A DNA stretch of 64,000 nucleotides, taken from NCBI RefSeq assembly GCF_000565215.1, contig NZ_CP006934.1, forward strand, positions 434,001-498,000, in the 5' to 3' direction. Of this stretch, positions 55,335 to 64,000 are shown piece by piece. Each line of letters starts with the position of its first letter. Position 1 is the stretch's first letter. This stretch comes from Spiroplasma sabaudiense Ar-1343 (GTDB lineage: Bacteria; Bacillota_I; Bacilli_A; Mycoplasmatales; Mycoplasmataceae). The position numbers and the translations under genes were made by a program. Below the pieces are notes generated by a model. That model searched no databases. It was not told the origin of the DNA and was given only the letters and a program-made list of their open reading frames with translations.

Positions 55335-55895
55335 ATGAAATCATTGATAAATACGAATAGTGAAAAAACTATCGATCTTGATAGGGAAATTGACTTAGAA
55401 AGATATGTCTTTTTAGACTTAGAAACAACAGGGTTTAGTTGTGAACGTGATGAAATTATTGAATTTGGGGCTTTAACCTTTGAAGATAATCACTTCATCG
55501 AACACAATATCTTAATAAAACCCAAATCACCAATTCCGTTAATGATTTCTAAAATTAATAATATTGATGATGAGACAGTAAAAAATGCCAAATCAATCGA
55601 AGAAGAGTTTGAAAGAATCGTTAAGATAATTTCAAATAAAGTAATAGTTGCTCATAATAAAGATTTTGATTTGCGTTTCTTAAATGCAAATGCCAAAAGA
55701 TTGGGATACTCTGAATTTGACAATTTAAGTTACTGTACTCTGAAAAGAGCGAAGAAAAAACTACCACGTTTAAAATGTCATAAACTTGATTTTTTAGCTA
55801 AGCATTTTAAGATTCCATTTGATGAAACTCAATCACATCGTGCCACTTATGATGCCTGGGTTTTAAAAGAGTTGTTTTTAAAAATGGTGTTTTAA
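55335..55895 (+). CDS. DnaQ-like DEDDh 3'-5' exonuclease
   Basis: 186 residues from ATG 55335 (GGGAGA just upstream; TTG 55320 is an alternative). ExoI FLDLETTG (Asp28, Glu30), ExoII VIVAHNKDFDLRFL (Asp), ExoIII SHRATYDAW (His and Asp) make it a DEDDh exonuclease. Size fits stand-alone epsilon-like or repair exonucleases. Could be proofreading or mRNA/DNA trimming; context with defence genes is suggestive only. Confidence 0.85.
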   Translation: MKSLINTNSEKTIDLDREIDLERYVFLDLETTGFSCERDEIIEFGALTFEDNHFIEHNILIKPKSPIPLMISKINNIDDETVKNAKSIEEEFERIVKIISNKVIVAHNKDFDLRFLNANAKRLGYSEFDNLSYCTLKRAKKKLPRLKCHKLDFLAKHFKIPFDETQSHRATYDAWVLKELFLKMVF

Positions 55896-55956
55896 ATAAT
55901 TTTATTTATAAATTTAAAATCACACTAGAAATAGTATAATTATATTGAGGTACAAA

Positions 55957-57768
55957 ATGAAAGATTTATTTGAATCAGAAATAATTGGAGAAATAGTTAA
56001 AAAATTATCTAATCAGGTAAATTTCTTTTTTGGTTTTTCTGATTTAGATAGTAAAATAAGTGAAGAAGAATTTCATTTGCTTTTATTTGCAATTAGATCG
56101 GAATTAGTTATTTTAGAAAATAACAAGTATGAGAGAAACCTAAAAGTTTACAAAAAAATTAACACTATATTTTCATACATTTTAGAGCTTAAGTTAATAG
56201 AAAAATTTTATGAAAATAATAAAGATGAATTAAATAAAATAGTGTTTGAACTCTATTTAAAATTGAGAAATTTTCCCTTTTTGATTTCAAAAAAATTAAT
56301 TAAATTTATTGAAAATGATAAAAATTATTCAAAATACTTGCTGGATGAAGAATGATTAATTCCTGAGCAAAAAAAGCTTTTGAAAAAATTTTAGAGGAAG
56401 ACATATGGGCACCAATATGAAGTTTTAAGTTTTTTGAATAAGGGGATAGGAATACACAAATCAGAAACCGACGATTTTACAAGAAACATAATTGAATCAG
56501 AATTTAAAAATAAAAATATAAAATATTTATTTTGTAGTTCAACGCTTCTACAAGGAGTAAATCTAAATACAAAATATTTATTTATTATTGCCCAAGCCAT
56601 GCCTAACACAGTTAATAAAAATTTCCAACAATTAGATTCAAAAAATCTCTTAGGAAGAATAGGACGTATTGATACATACCCTCATGGATTTGGTTTCTAT
56701 ATAAACAATAAAATGAATAATCCTCTAAAAGAAGCTGCGATAAATGATGATTTTAAAGCTAACGAGACACTTAATAGGGAATTTTTTTTGAAAAACGAAA
56801 AAAAATATCATGATAAATTGAAGTTGGTAGATAATTTTATACAAAAAATAACAAATGATAATAACTTCAATTCGGAGAACACACTTTTTGATAAAAGATT
56901 GGTTAATAAAGAAGTGAATACAAATGTTATTGACTACTTCATAACGAATAAAGTGGATTCAAAATTAAATGCAAAAATAAAAGATTTAGGAGAATTACTT
57001 AATAATGCAATTCAATGATTATTTTCGAATTTTAAAAATATTGATGATTTAATTTTTAATTCGTGGTTAGAGCAGGTAAAAAAAATTTATATTCAAGATA
57101 AATTTAATTCTGAATTTTCATCACCTTATATACAAGATAAAAAATATTTTGTTATATTATTTTTGTTGTATTCAATTAATGAAATATATGAAGTCTGAAA
57201 TCAAAATTATGTTAAACCTCTTTCTATAACTCTTTTTAATTATATTAGTGGTTTTTCAGTAAAAACTATGTCGATCAAAAAAGCGGACTATTTTGAATGA
57301 TTCAATAATAATAATTCGGATGAAAAATATGTAATACAAGGCAATAAAATTATTAGGAGTAATAAAAAAGATAACCTGCCCTCATTTAATAAAGAAAATA
57401 ATTCACATATGACAAAGGTAATCGACAGCATTACAAATGAAATATCTAATGAAATTGAATACAAATTTAAAAGCTATATCACTCATATTGCATATAAAGT
57501 TATGTCTGAAAAAGAAATTGAAGAGATTTTTAAAAAAATTCAAACCTTAACTGGAAATGAAAAATTAATTTTTTTGATTGAAAATGGAGTTTCAAAACAG
57601 TTTGCAAAAAATGTGTCCACAGATAATTTTGATGAATGTTTTTACAATGAAAAAAATGAAATTTTAAGTTTCCACGCCGTCATAAAAAATATCGTTAATA
57701 AAAAAGATAATTCTAAAGGCAAGGAATACATAAATAAATATTTAAGGGGTTTTTTAAATAATGAATAA
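55957..57768 (+). pseudogene. HamB/AbpB-like helicase with internal deletion
   Basis: From ATG 55957 (SD TTGAGGT) 145 residues read to TAG 56392-56394; the same frame then continues without a stop, UGA as Trp, to TAA 57766. The first part is the helical N-terminus (ending LRNFPFLISKKLI). The second part starts directly in lobe 2: KYLFCSSTLLQGVNLNTKYLF and NLLGRIGRID, motifs V and VI of the DEAD helicase of Hachiman/Abp systems. Walker A, the DEAD box and motif III are all absent, so lobe 1 was deleted and the TAG lies at the join. It overlaps the partner nuclease gene by 8 bases. Confidence 0.7.
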
Positions 57769-58591
57769 GACACATTTTGAAAGTAATATATTAAATTATG
57801 AAGAAGTCAAAAAAGCTCTAAAAGTTTTAATAAAACACAGCTTAGAAAATAATAATTTTCTTTCTGTTCCTAAAGTTAAAAATACTAAGGAAATTGATAA
57901 ATTAACATCATATATTTCTGAAATTTACTTTTTTCAGAAAATAATTTTTGAAAAAGCGATGGAAAAATTTAATAAGACAAACATAATTACTCTTCTCGAT
58001 TTAATTTACGACGTTCCAAATAGAAGAGGCTTCGACTTGCTTTTTCTCGAAAAAAACACAGGTCATTTGATAATAGGGGAAGTAAAATCAACATCAATTT
58101 TAGATAAAAATGAGGCATATACAAAAACTATACAAAGAGCTAGACTTTCGTTTTTAGATAATGATAAAACATCTGTTAGGGAAGGGATTGCAAAAAAATT
58201 AAGACCTGAGACAGTAGATAAAGAAATTAAAGTGAAAAGTTTAGATAAATGCAGGTTTATTGATCACGGCTCTTTAGGTCTTGACGAGGATTCCATAAAT
58301 AACTATAGAGATGCCATAAATTCTATCATACAAACCTCATATCAGGAAAATAAAAAGACCGATTTAAGTAAATATAAAAATATTACTTTATTGGTTGCTT
58401 CATGAATAAAAACGAACTCAAATTTTAATGAAGATGAAATAGACAAACTTAAAAAATATTTTTTAGATAATTTTGTTAATAAAATATATGAGAATTCACT
58501 GAGTCTAACATTTGGCGTTTCGATCACAGAATCTGAATACAAAAATTTATATAATTTTTTTTACGGAGAATATATTAAAAATAGAGAATAA
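57761..58591 (+). CDS. HamA/AbpA-like DUF1837 nuclease
   Basis: 276 residues, one UGA Trp. Contains RRGFDLLFLEKNTGHLIIGEVKST, with Asp92, Glu107 and Lys109 as the D-ExK core of a DUF1837-type nuclease, followed by basic helical regions. In Hachiman and AbpAB this protein cuts DNA under control of the helicase partner. Here the partner has lost its ATPase lobe, so regulation should be impaired. Gene order is helicase then nuclease, the reverse of the usual HamA-HamB order. Confidence 0.65.
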
Positions 58592-58617
58592 AAATAGAAA
58601 ATAAAGCAACAGAAATT

Positions 58618-58656
58618 AAAAACAACTAGTTCCCACTTGGGCAATTAGTTGTTTTT
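58618..58656 (+). terminator. Terminator after the HamA-like gene
   Basis: AAAAACAACTA and TAGTTGTTTTT arms with an inner CCC/GGG pairing; T run on the plus strand. Confidence 0.85.
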
Positions 58657-58716
58657 ACTTTTCAATTAACTTATTATTTTACCCAAAATTATATAATTAA
58701 TTTAGCGGGGGTTATC

Positions 58717-59472
58717 ATGGCAAATTGGGATGTTTATTTTTTAAGTGAATTTGTTGGTAGTTTCTTACTGGTAGCTATTGGTAACGGAATTATGGCCAAT
58801 ACTTTTTTAAAAGATTCATATGGTCGCAATGTTAAATCAAACTTATTGCAAGTTGCTTTTGGATGGGCGTGTGGGATTACAATTGGAATTGTTGTTGGTT
58901 TAATGCTGGGTGGAGTCAGTCATCTAAACTTCGCCATTACGTTTGCTTTTATTTTTATGGACTGATTAAAATACTTTCCCTCTTATTGGTTGATCCCAAT
59001 ATTTTTAGTGGCCCAAATTTTGGGATATATTCTTGGACAATTAGTAGTGATAATGATCTATTGAGTTAATATGACTATAACTGCTAAATCTGAAGAATCA
59101 TTTTACTTAAAAATGAGTTTTTGTTCAGCTGCTAAAAACAATAATAGCTTCTTTAGTTTTGCCTCGGAGTTTTTAGCTACAATAATTTTTTTAATTGTTT
59201 ATGTCTTTATCATTTTTAATTTCAATGATGTTTTAAATCCTCAAACATCATTTATTTTTACCTTTATCGCTATTTTAGCAATTGGATTGTCGTTTTCAGG
59301 AACAACTGGTTCAGCTATTTCTCCAACCCGAGATTTAACAATGCGAGTAATGTATCATTTATTACCAATTAAAGGTAAAATAAAAGCAGATTGAAAATAT
59401 TCATGAATTCCCGTAGCAGCTCCATTATTGGCAGCAATTATTATGGGTACAATATTTTTACTAATTTTATAA
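58717..59472 (+). CDS. MIP-family channel (glycerol facilitator-like) with altered NPA motifs
   Basis: 251 residues with six hydrophobic segments, normal for GlpF. UGA is Trp four times. The two pore motifs, usually NPA, read NFA in GVSHLNFAIT and SPT in GSAISPTRDLTMR; the DL-x-x-R after the second motif is kept. The changed loops should alter selectivity or conduction. Normally it lets glycerol or water cross the membrane. Followed 12 bases later by an RpiR-type regulator, so co-transcribed. Confidence 0.82.
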
Positions 59473-59484
59473 AGGAATGAGTAT

Positions 59485-60288
59485 ATGCGACAAGTTTTAG
59501 AAGATTTAAATAAATACAAAAACCTAGATAAAAATACGCTCTATAAAACCGTGGCGATTTTTTTACTACAAAATGTTCATCAAGTTGGAGACATGAGTAT
59601 TTCAGATGTAGCTTCTGGTTGTTTTACAAACAAGTCTTCGATAACTAGATTTTGTCAAAGTCTTGGATTTTCAGGATATAAAGATTTTATTATTGTCTTA
59701 AAATTAGAAGTTGAAAAAATTACTTTAAATCAAAATAGTATTATCACACCAACAACAAGCGATGAAATATTTAAAGAGTTTCATAAAACTTTTATCGAAC
59801 AAATCCAAAACATTAACCACCAAATAAATAAAATTGTTAATTTAGCAGAAGCTGTAATTAAAGCCCAAGATATTTATTTACTATCAAGTTATGAAAATAT
59901 TAATGTCAGTGAAGGTTTGAACGAGTATTTGCTTTCAATTGACAAACCTTGTTGGAATCCCAAAAACAAAAAAACTTTTTCTTTTGTAATAGAAAAAATG
60001 AAAGTCAATGACATAATGATTATTTATGTATCGGGAGTTGACAACGAGTATTTAATGAAAGTGTTTGTTAACGTTTATTGACCAGAAAATGTTTATGTGA
60101 TTTGTTCACTATCACAATCAAAAAAGTTTGAAAACATTGCTCGTGATAAAATTATTATCATTGATCCTGTGGATTCACGATTTGATAGCAACTACAAAGA
60201 AATTTACTTTAACTACATTAATCAACAAATAATAAATATCATTAATTCAAAAATAACTAGAGGGAATGAACCAACATTCTTACTCTAG
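59485..60288 (+). CDS. RpiR-family regulator
   Basis: 267 residues. Helix-turn-helix MSISDVASGCFTNKSSITRFCQSLGFSGYKDF is characteristic; the C-terminal SIS-like domain is present (AQDIYLLSSYENINVSE) but lacks the usual glycine-rich sugar-phosphate loop, so effector binding may be lost or changed. SD AAAGGA lies upstream. It follows the channel gene and precedes a GH1 remnant, whose intact ancestor it may once have regulated. Confidence 0.82.
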
Positions 60289-60292
60289 TTTT
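60254..60292 (+). terminator. Terminator overlapping the rpiR 3' end
   Basis: AACTAGAG...CTCTAGTT with inner AAT/ATT, then seven T. Confidence 0.8.
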
Positions 60293-60387
60293 TTTGACAA
60301 CAAGTTGCAATAAGCAAAACTTTTTCCCAATAAAATCTTTTTAAATTTTAAAACAATTTTGGAGTAATAATTTAATTGGGTGATGAA

Positions 60388-60738
60388 ATGAAAGAATTAA
60401 AAAAAGATTTTTTATGAGGAGCTGGAATTGCTGCCAATCAAGCAGAGGGTTATACCAACGTTGATGGTAAAGGAATTTCAACTGCTGACGCTTGACCAAT
60501 TGATAAAAATTTTGATGTTAATAATGTCATCGAAGGAATTACAATGACTCAAGAAAAAATAGCTAAGTACTTAGAGGCAACAACCTATCAAATTCCAAAA
60601 CTTAAAATCCAGCAAGTCGAAAAATATCCTAATAGCAATAAATTATTTAGTAAGATTGGATATGAAATGTTTTTACTGATTTTTTCAATTATCTTAATAG
60701 GGTTTTCTTATTTTATCTTCGCTAAAAAATTAAAATAG
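60388..60738 (+). pseudogene. GH1 N-terminal fragment joined to a membrane-helix tail
   Basis: 116 codons in one frame. Residues 1-36 (FLWGAGIAANQAEGYTNVDGK, GISTADAWP) are a textbook GH1 start. The next 45 residues only loosely follow GH1, and the end is a strong membrane helix (MFLLIFSIILIGFSYFIFA) with a basic tail, which no GH1 enzyme has. It looks like a deletion fusion between a phospho-glucosidase and a membrane protein gene. No catalytic residue remains. Whether the fusion is translated cannot be told. Confidence 0.65.
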
Positions 60739-60780
60739 TTATTATTTAAATTAATAATTTTGAAAAATACTAATAAATTT

Positions 60781-60812
60781 AAAAACCCTTGAAAATTATT
60801 TCAAGGGTTTTT
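60781..60812. terminator. Bidirectional terminator between convergent genes
   Basis: AAAAACCCTTGAAA-ATTA-TTTCAAGGGTTTTT, perfect stem, usable from both sides. Confidence 0.9.
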
Positions 60813-60857
60813 AATGTCTAAATAATTTAAAGAAACGCTTTTAAAAAATGTTAAAAA

Positions 60858-61427
60858 TTAAATTGAAATTTTGCTTTTTGTTGATTGGTATGTAAAAAAA
60901 TAAATTCACCCAAAAAAAGGCATCAAAAGAAATGCGAATCTTGCATCTTTATAAAACTCAAAAGATTTTCGAAAGATTACTATTATTCAAATAGAACCAG
61001 TGATGAAAAGCGCTAAATTTACTAATCCAAGTACTAATAACATATAAATTGTTAAATTGCTTATAGCGACTTGATATATTAAATCAAAAGTCAAATATAA
61101 AGTGAATGAAGAAGATCACATCATGACTAAACCAGAAATAATTCACGTTGATATAAAAAATATTTTTTGATTTATTTTAAATTTACCAATATTTATGAAA
61201 AAAAAGTTATAGATTTTATTAATTGACTTAGGACACTTGATAGCGTTATTTCTAAAAAAATAAAGAATTGTCATCAATAATAATATTGCCAAAGTAATTA
61301 AAATAATCACTATTGACTCCAATCTAAAATTTTCTTGCAATGCAAAAGTTCATCCCAGAGTTAGATTGAATAAAAATATTTGTAAAATTAAGGATATTAT
61401 AATACTTGAAAATAATTTATTTCTCAT
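60858..61427 (-). CDS. Multi-helix membrane protein, unknown
   Basis: 189 residues from ATG 61427 with SD AAAGGAG; UGA as Trp several times. Four or five hydrophobic helices (for example SIIISLILQIFLFNLTL, VIILITLAILLLMTILYFF, YMLLVLGLVNLALFI). No signature recognised. Divergent from the secreted-protein gene at 61657, so the two share a 230-base promoter region; a functional link is only suggested by this. Confidence 0.72.
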
Positions 61428-61519
61428 ATTGTTTTTTCTCCTTTCTTGATTCTTTCTCAAATCTTGAATTAAATTAATTATAATTATAAAAATTAAGTTG
61501 TAAATGATATTTCAAAATA

Positions 61520-61656
61520 AATTAAAAATTTTATTTTTAATTTGACAAATTATAATTTAGTAGTATTCTCTTTTTAGAGAGACATGTGATATGTCAAGAA
61601 TAGCAATGTCTGCTAAATTTGTTTATTTTAAATTTAGCTAAGAAAAGAGGTATTTA
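61520..61656 (+). promoter_or_regulatory. Promoter and structured leader, twin of 5248-5311
   Basis: -35 TTGACA at 61542-61547, 16-base spacer, -10 TATTCT at 61564-61569, dyad GACAT-N5-ATGTC at 61581-61595, AAGAATAGCAAT at 61596-61607. A second hairpin GCTAAATTT / AAATTTAGC (61612-61638) precedes SD AAAGAGG. An 11-bp-arm AT dyad lies just before the -35. Confidence 0.65.
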
Positions 61657-62304
61657 ATGAAATTATTACTGCCGTTAGTATTTGTTGCTACGTCTACAAT
61701 TCATCCAGTTATTAATCTAAATAACATAGCTGAAAAAACCAAGATTATTACGGATGCTGATATTTTTAGTAAAAATATCGTACAATTACAAAAAATAACA
61801 AAAGAGGAAATAAAGAGAACTCTTCATTTTGATAAAAAAAACACCGTTTTTAAAATAGATAAAATTTTTGACTTAATGAAATTCAAGGGTGTAATTTACA
61901 CAGAAAAAATTTTAAAATTTTTTAAAAATTTTACTTTTGAAAATTTAAATATCGAAGAGTCCTTGGAAAAAATGTTTACAGATAAAAAACTTAGATTAAG
62001 AGGCCAATTTAGACCAATAACATTTTGATATACATATATTACGGGATATTGAATAGCAAACTTTGATAACGAAATGTCAAAGGAAATTGCCGGAGGAACA
62101 GAAATAGGTTCAGACCAAATGGGTATAATATCAGAAGCCACCTCTGCAATTCCCGGAATAGGAGGGGCAAGTTTTTTAACTTCCGCATTTTTATCAGGAT
62201 TATCTAGTATATTTTCACAAAATAATCAGGGTAATGGTGTATATATAAACTTTCTTATTGCAGTTCCTGTGGGTTGGGGACCATCAACAGAAAGTTGAAG
62301 TTAA
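61657..62304 (+). CDS. Secreted protein with glycine-rich hydrophobic C-terminus
   Basis: 215 residues, UGA as Trp three times. The N-terminus MKLLLPLVFVATSTIHPV is a signal peptide without lipobox Cys. A charged middle part (Lys/Glu-rich, about 30-120) is followed by a distinct C-terminal domain: ITFWYTYITGYW, IPGIGGASFLTSAFLSGL, and the end GVYINFLIAVPVGWGPSTES plus WS. The Gly/Ala/Trp-rich, amphipathic end resembles exported toxins or bacteriocin precursors in style only; no family is recognised. Followed by an integral membrane gene at 62479 that could be a partner. Confidence 0.72.
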
Positions 62305-62374
62305 AAACACCAACTTTTTTAAAAGTAATTATAATTTTTAAGTATAATATCGCTTTTTTCAAAATTTACTAAAG

Positions 62375-62438
62375 TTGAATAAATATGGTCGACTTCTTTA
62401 TGTAAAAATATTTTTATTCAACGACCATAATTTATTTA
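62375..62438 (+). repeat. Inverted repeat between secreted and membrane genes
   Basis: GTTGAATAAATATGGTCG near 62374-62391 and TTATTCAACGACCAT near 62422-62436: two short words, each repeated inverted, about 30 bases apart. Could be a hairpin or a protein-binding site. Confidence 0.5.
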
Positions 62439-62478
62439 AAATTTTAAATTTTTGTGACTCTTTTAAATAAAATGCTTT

Positions 62479-63129
62479 ATGAATATTTTGGCATTAATAA
62501 GTTTTATTTTTGGATTTGCCTCAGATATTAATTCCCAAAATGAATTAGACTTTATACTTTCTGATTTATGGATAAAAAATTCCTTTGAAAACACAAATTT
62601 TTGAATTTTATTTATAAAATCTATCTACGACATACTAAAAACCCTTATTTTATGGGGTTTCATAATAATAATTGAAGAAAAAATTGCCAGTTTTAAGACA
62701 AAAACCTGCTCTAATCAACCTAAAATTATTGAAACTAAGGGGGTTCTCAAGGAGTTTTTTAAAATAATAGCAATGGAATCAAGGTTTTGAGGAGTTAAAA
62801 TGGTAAAGATAGATTCACAAAACCAAGACAGTAGAGTAATCATTAAGCAAAATTTCTTATTGGAAAGCGCCGAATCGTTATTTAAAAGTATAAATCCATT
62901 TGGCATCTTTAACGTTTTTGTAATATCTTTAATCGCACAAAACTTAGAAATTAACTTTTTGCAAATGGTTTTGTCACTTTTTAAGTTTAATTGAATTATT
63001 TACTTTTTAGTATTTACCATGATATTCTTGAATTTAATTGGAAGGTGATCAGATTTTTTATTTAAAAACTGAGAAATTGATTATTCAAAACTAAAAAATT
63101 TTAAAAGAGCCAAAATTCAAGTGAGGTAG
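62479..63129 (+). CDS. Membrane protein, unknown
   Basis: 216 residues from ATG 62479, reading UGA as Trp at five places. Hydrophobic helices at about 1-14, 40-65 (FWILFIKSIYDILKTLILW), 150-175 and 180-200 surround a charged cytoplasmic loop with KMVKIDSQNQDSRVIIKQN. No SD seen close to the ATG. No family recognised. Placement behind the secreted protein suggests an immunity or export partner, but this is only a guess. Confidence 0.6.
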
Positions 63130-63789
63130 CAATCAACAGCGAATTTGCAATTTCGATAGTATAATTAAAATAAAATAATTCAAAATAGTTATCTATATCA
63201 AAAATTTACGCTGCTTTTGTAGCGTTTTTATTATTATATTACAAATTAAATATGCAAAAAATCTAAATAATTAAAAATTTTTATCAAAATAATTTATTTA
63301 AATTGGTTCTGCTTATGTTATTTATTTTATTGTATTTTTTGCTTTAGTTATTTTATTAATTATTATACTTTTAGCAATATTTTAAGATTAACAAATAATT
63401 AATTATCATTAAATAAATATTTGCGGCATAAACTTTATTAAATTTTTAAACAAATCAATTATACTAATAGGTTTTATTTTGCATTTAATTATCAAAGAAA
63501 ATTTATGATTTCAATTTGATAACCGTAAACTAAGATTCAATCTTTTAGCAAATGAATAATTAAATTGATATGTTTTGATAAATTGTTTTACTTTTACTAC
63601 GTTTTTATTTGTCTAAGTCATAAATAATTTTTATTTTTAATTTAGTTTTGCTATTGTAATTAAGCAAATTGGTGTAATAATCTTTTTGAGCAATTTAATT
63701 TTTTAATTTTTATAAGATAGTAGAACATAACTAAGTAAACGATAACTTTGCTTTATTAATTATTTTCATTCCAAAGGAGGTAAAAATAA
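63130..63789. other. Gene-free AT-rich stretch
   Basis: About 660 bases, unusually long for this genome, with no open frame of note, no tRNA-like fold and no repeat recognised. The right end carries the promoter and the strong SD AAAGGAGGT of the lipoprotein at 63790. Confidence 0.55.
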
Positions 63790-64000
63790 ATGAAAAAAAT
63801 TTTAAAAATTGCAGTTGCAATTTTTCCTATAATATCTGTTACTTCAATAACGGCATCTTGTGCTAAAAGTGATTTAAATACAAATCAAGTACATTTTGTC
63901 TTTGATAATAAAGTTTTTACAAATAGATCAGCTGCTCAAAATTATGCAAGAAGCTTAGTTAAACCGTATAAAGAAAACGATACAGAATTCTTAAGTTATA
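63790..64000 (+). CDS. Lipoprotein, N-terminal part (runs off the window)
   Basis: 70 codons visible. Signal peptide MKKILKIAVAIFPIISV ends in lipobox ITASC (Cys24), then AKSDLNTNQVHFVFDNKVF. SD AAAGGAGGT stands 8 bases before the ATG. Not clearly related to the other lipoproteins of the window beyond the signal peptide. Confidence 0.8.
   Translation, partial: MKKILKIAVAIFPIISVTSITASCAKSDLNTNQVHFVFDNKVFTNRSAAQNYARSLVKPYKENDTEFLSY

Noticed and set aside
55957-56394. Treating the 145-residue frame as an independent small gene
   Set aside because: The same frame continues past the TAG directly into helicase lobe 2 and then overlaps the nuclease gene, so a deleted helicase explains it better.
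63130-63789. Replication origin or tRNA cluster in the long AT-rich gap
   Set aside because: No DnaA-box cluster, no tRNA-like stem and anticodon arrangement, and no origin genes nearby.

Overview
This is an AT-rich stretch of a Mollicutes chromosome. Most real genes only read through if UGA is Trp (genetic code 4). The PTS sugar operon, Cys-anchored lipoproteins, RpiR-type regulators and restriction load fit the Spiroplasma/Mesoplasma/Entomoplasma group best; genus is inference.

Layout. (1) 1-9.5 kb, cell surface: a secreted protein and two paralogous 590-residue lipoproteins on the minus strand; then, on the plus strand, an S66 (MccF/LdcA-like) peptidase, a papain/C39-like cysteine peptidase and a tandem triplet of 209-residue lipoproteins. 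(2) 9.7-12.8 kb: a GHKL ATPase plus SPPY DNA methyltransferase pair. (3) 14-23 kb, sugar metabolism: an RpiR regulator, PTS IIB, GH1 6-phospho-beta-glucosidase, PTS IIC, ROK kinase, GH29 fucosidase, DUF871/MupG-like hydrolase and a SemiSWEET. (4) 23.4-58.6 kb, a long defence island: an interrupted KAP NTPase; a six-gene operon (MORC-like GHKL ATPase, Z1 ATPase, DUF4420 nuclease-fold protein, DndC-like sulfurtransferase, unknown, DUF262 protein); a type I restriction system with two oppositely oriented hsdS genes around a tyrosine recombinase; a decayed PLD-helicase; a type II methyltransferase/endonuclease pair followed by a DUF262-DUF1524 (GmrSD/SspE-like) protein; a large SF1 helicase with a C-terminal Vsr-like nuclease, inserted in a GH1 gene; a viroplasmin-domain protein; a DEDD exonuclease; and a Hachiman/Abp-like pair whose helicase has lost its motor core. 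(5) 58.7-64 kb: an aquaglyceroporin with altered NPA motifs, a second RpiR regulator, a GH1 fragment, membrane proteins, a secreted protein and the start of a lipoprotein.

The strongest candidate for something undescribed is the operon at 26034-34065. It joins a GHKL/Z1/DUF4420 restriction-type set to a DndC-family DNA-sulfuration enzyme and a DUF262 protein, with no dndA, dndB, dndD or dndE beside it. The second is the hsdS switch: a 33-bp inverted repeat at the two start codons and a 55-bp inverted repeat mid-gene flank the recombinase, so inversion could move the only visible promoter and also swap recognition domains. Remnants of one DUF2075 helicase gene recur at four defence-module borders, and the SF1 helicase sits between 288-bp direct repeats of the GH1 gene, suggesting cargo arrived by homologous recombination.
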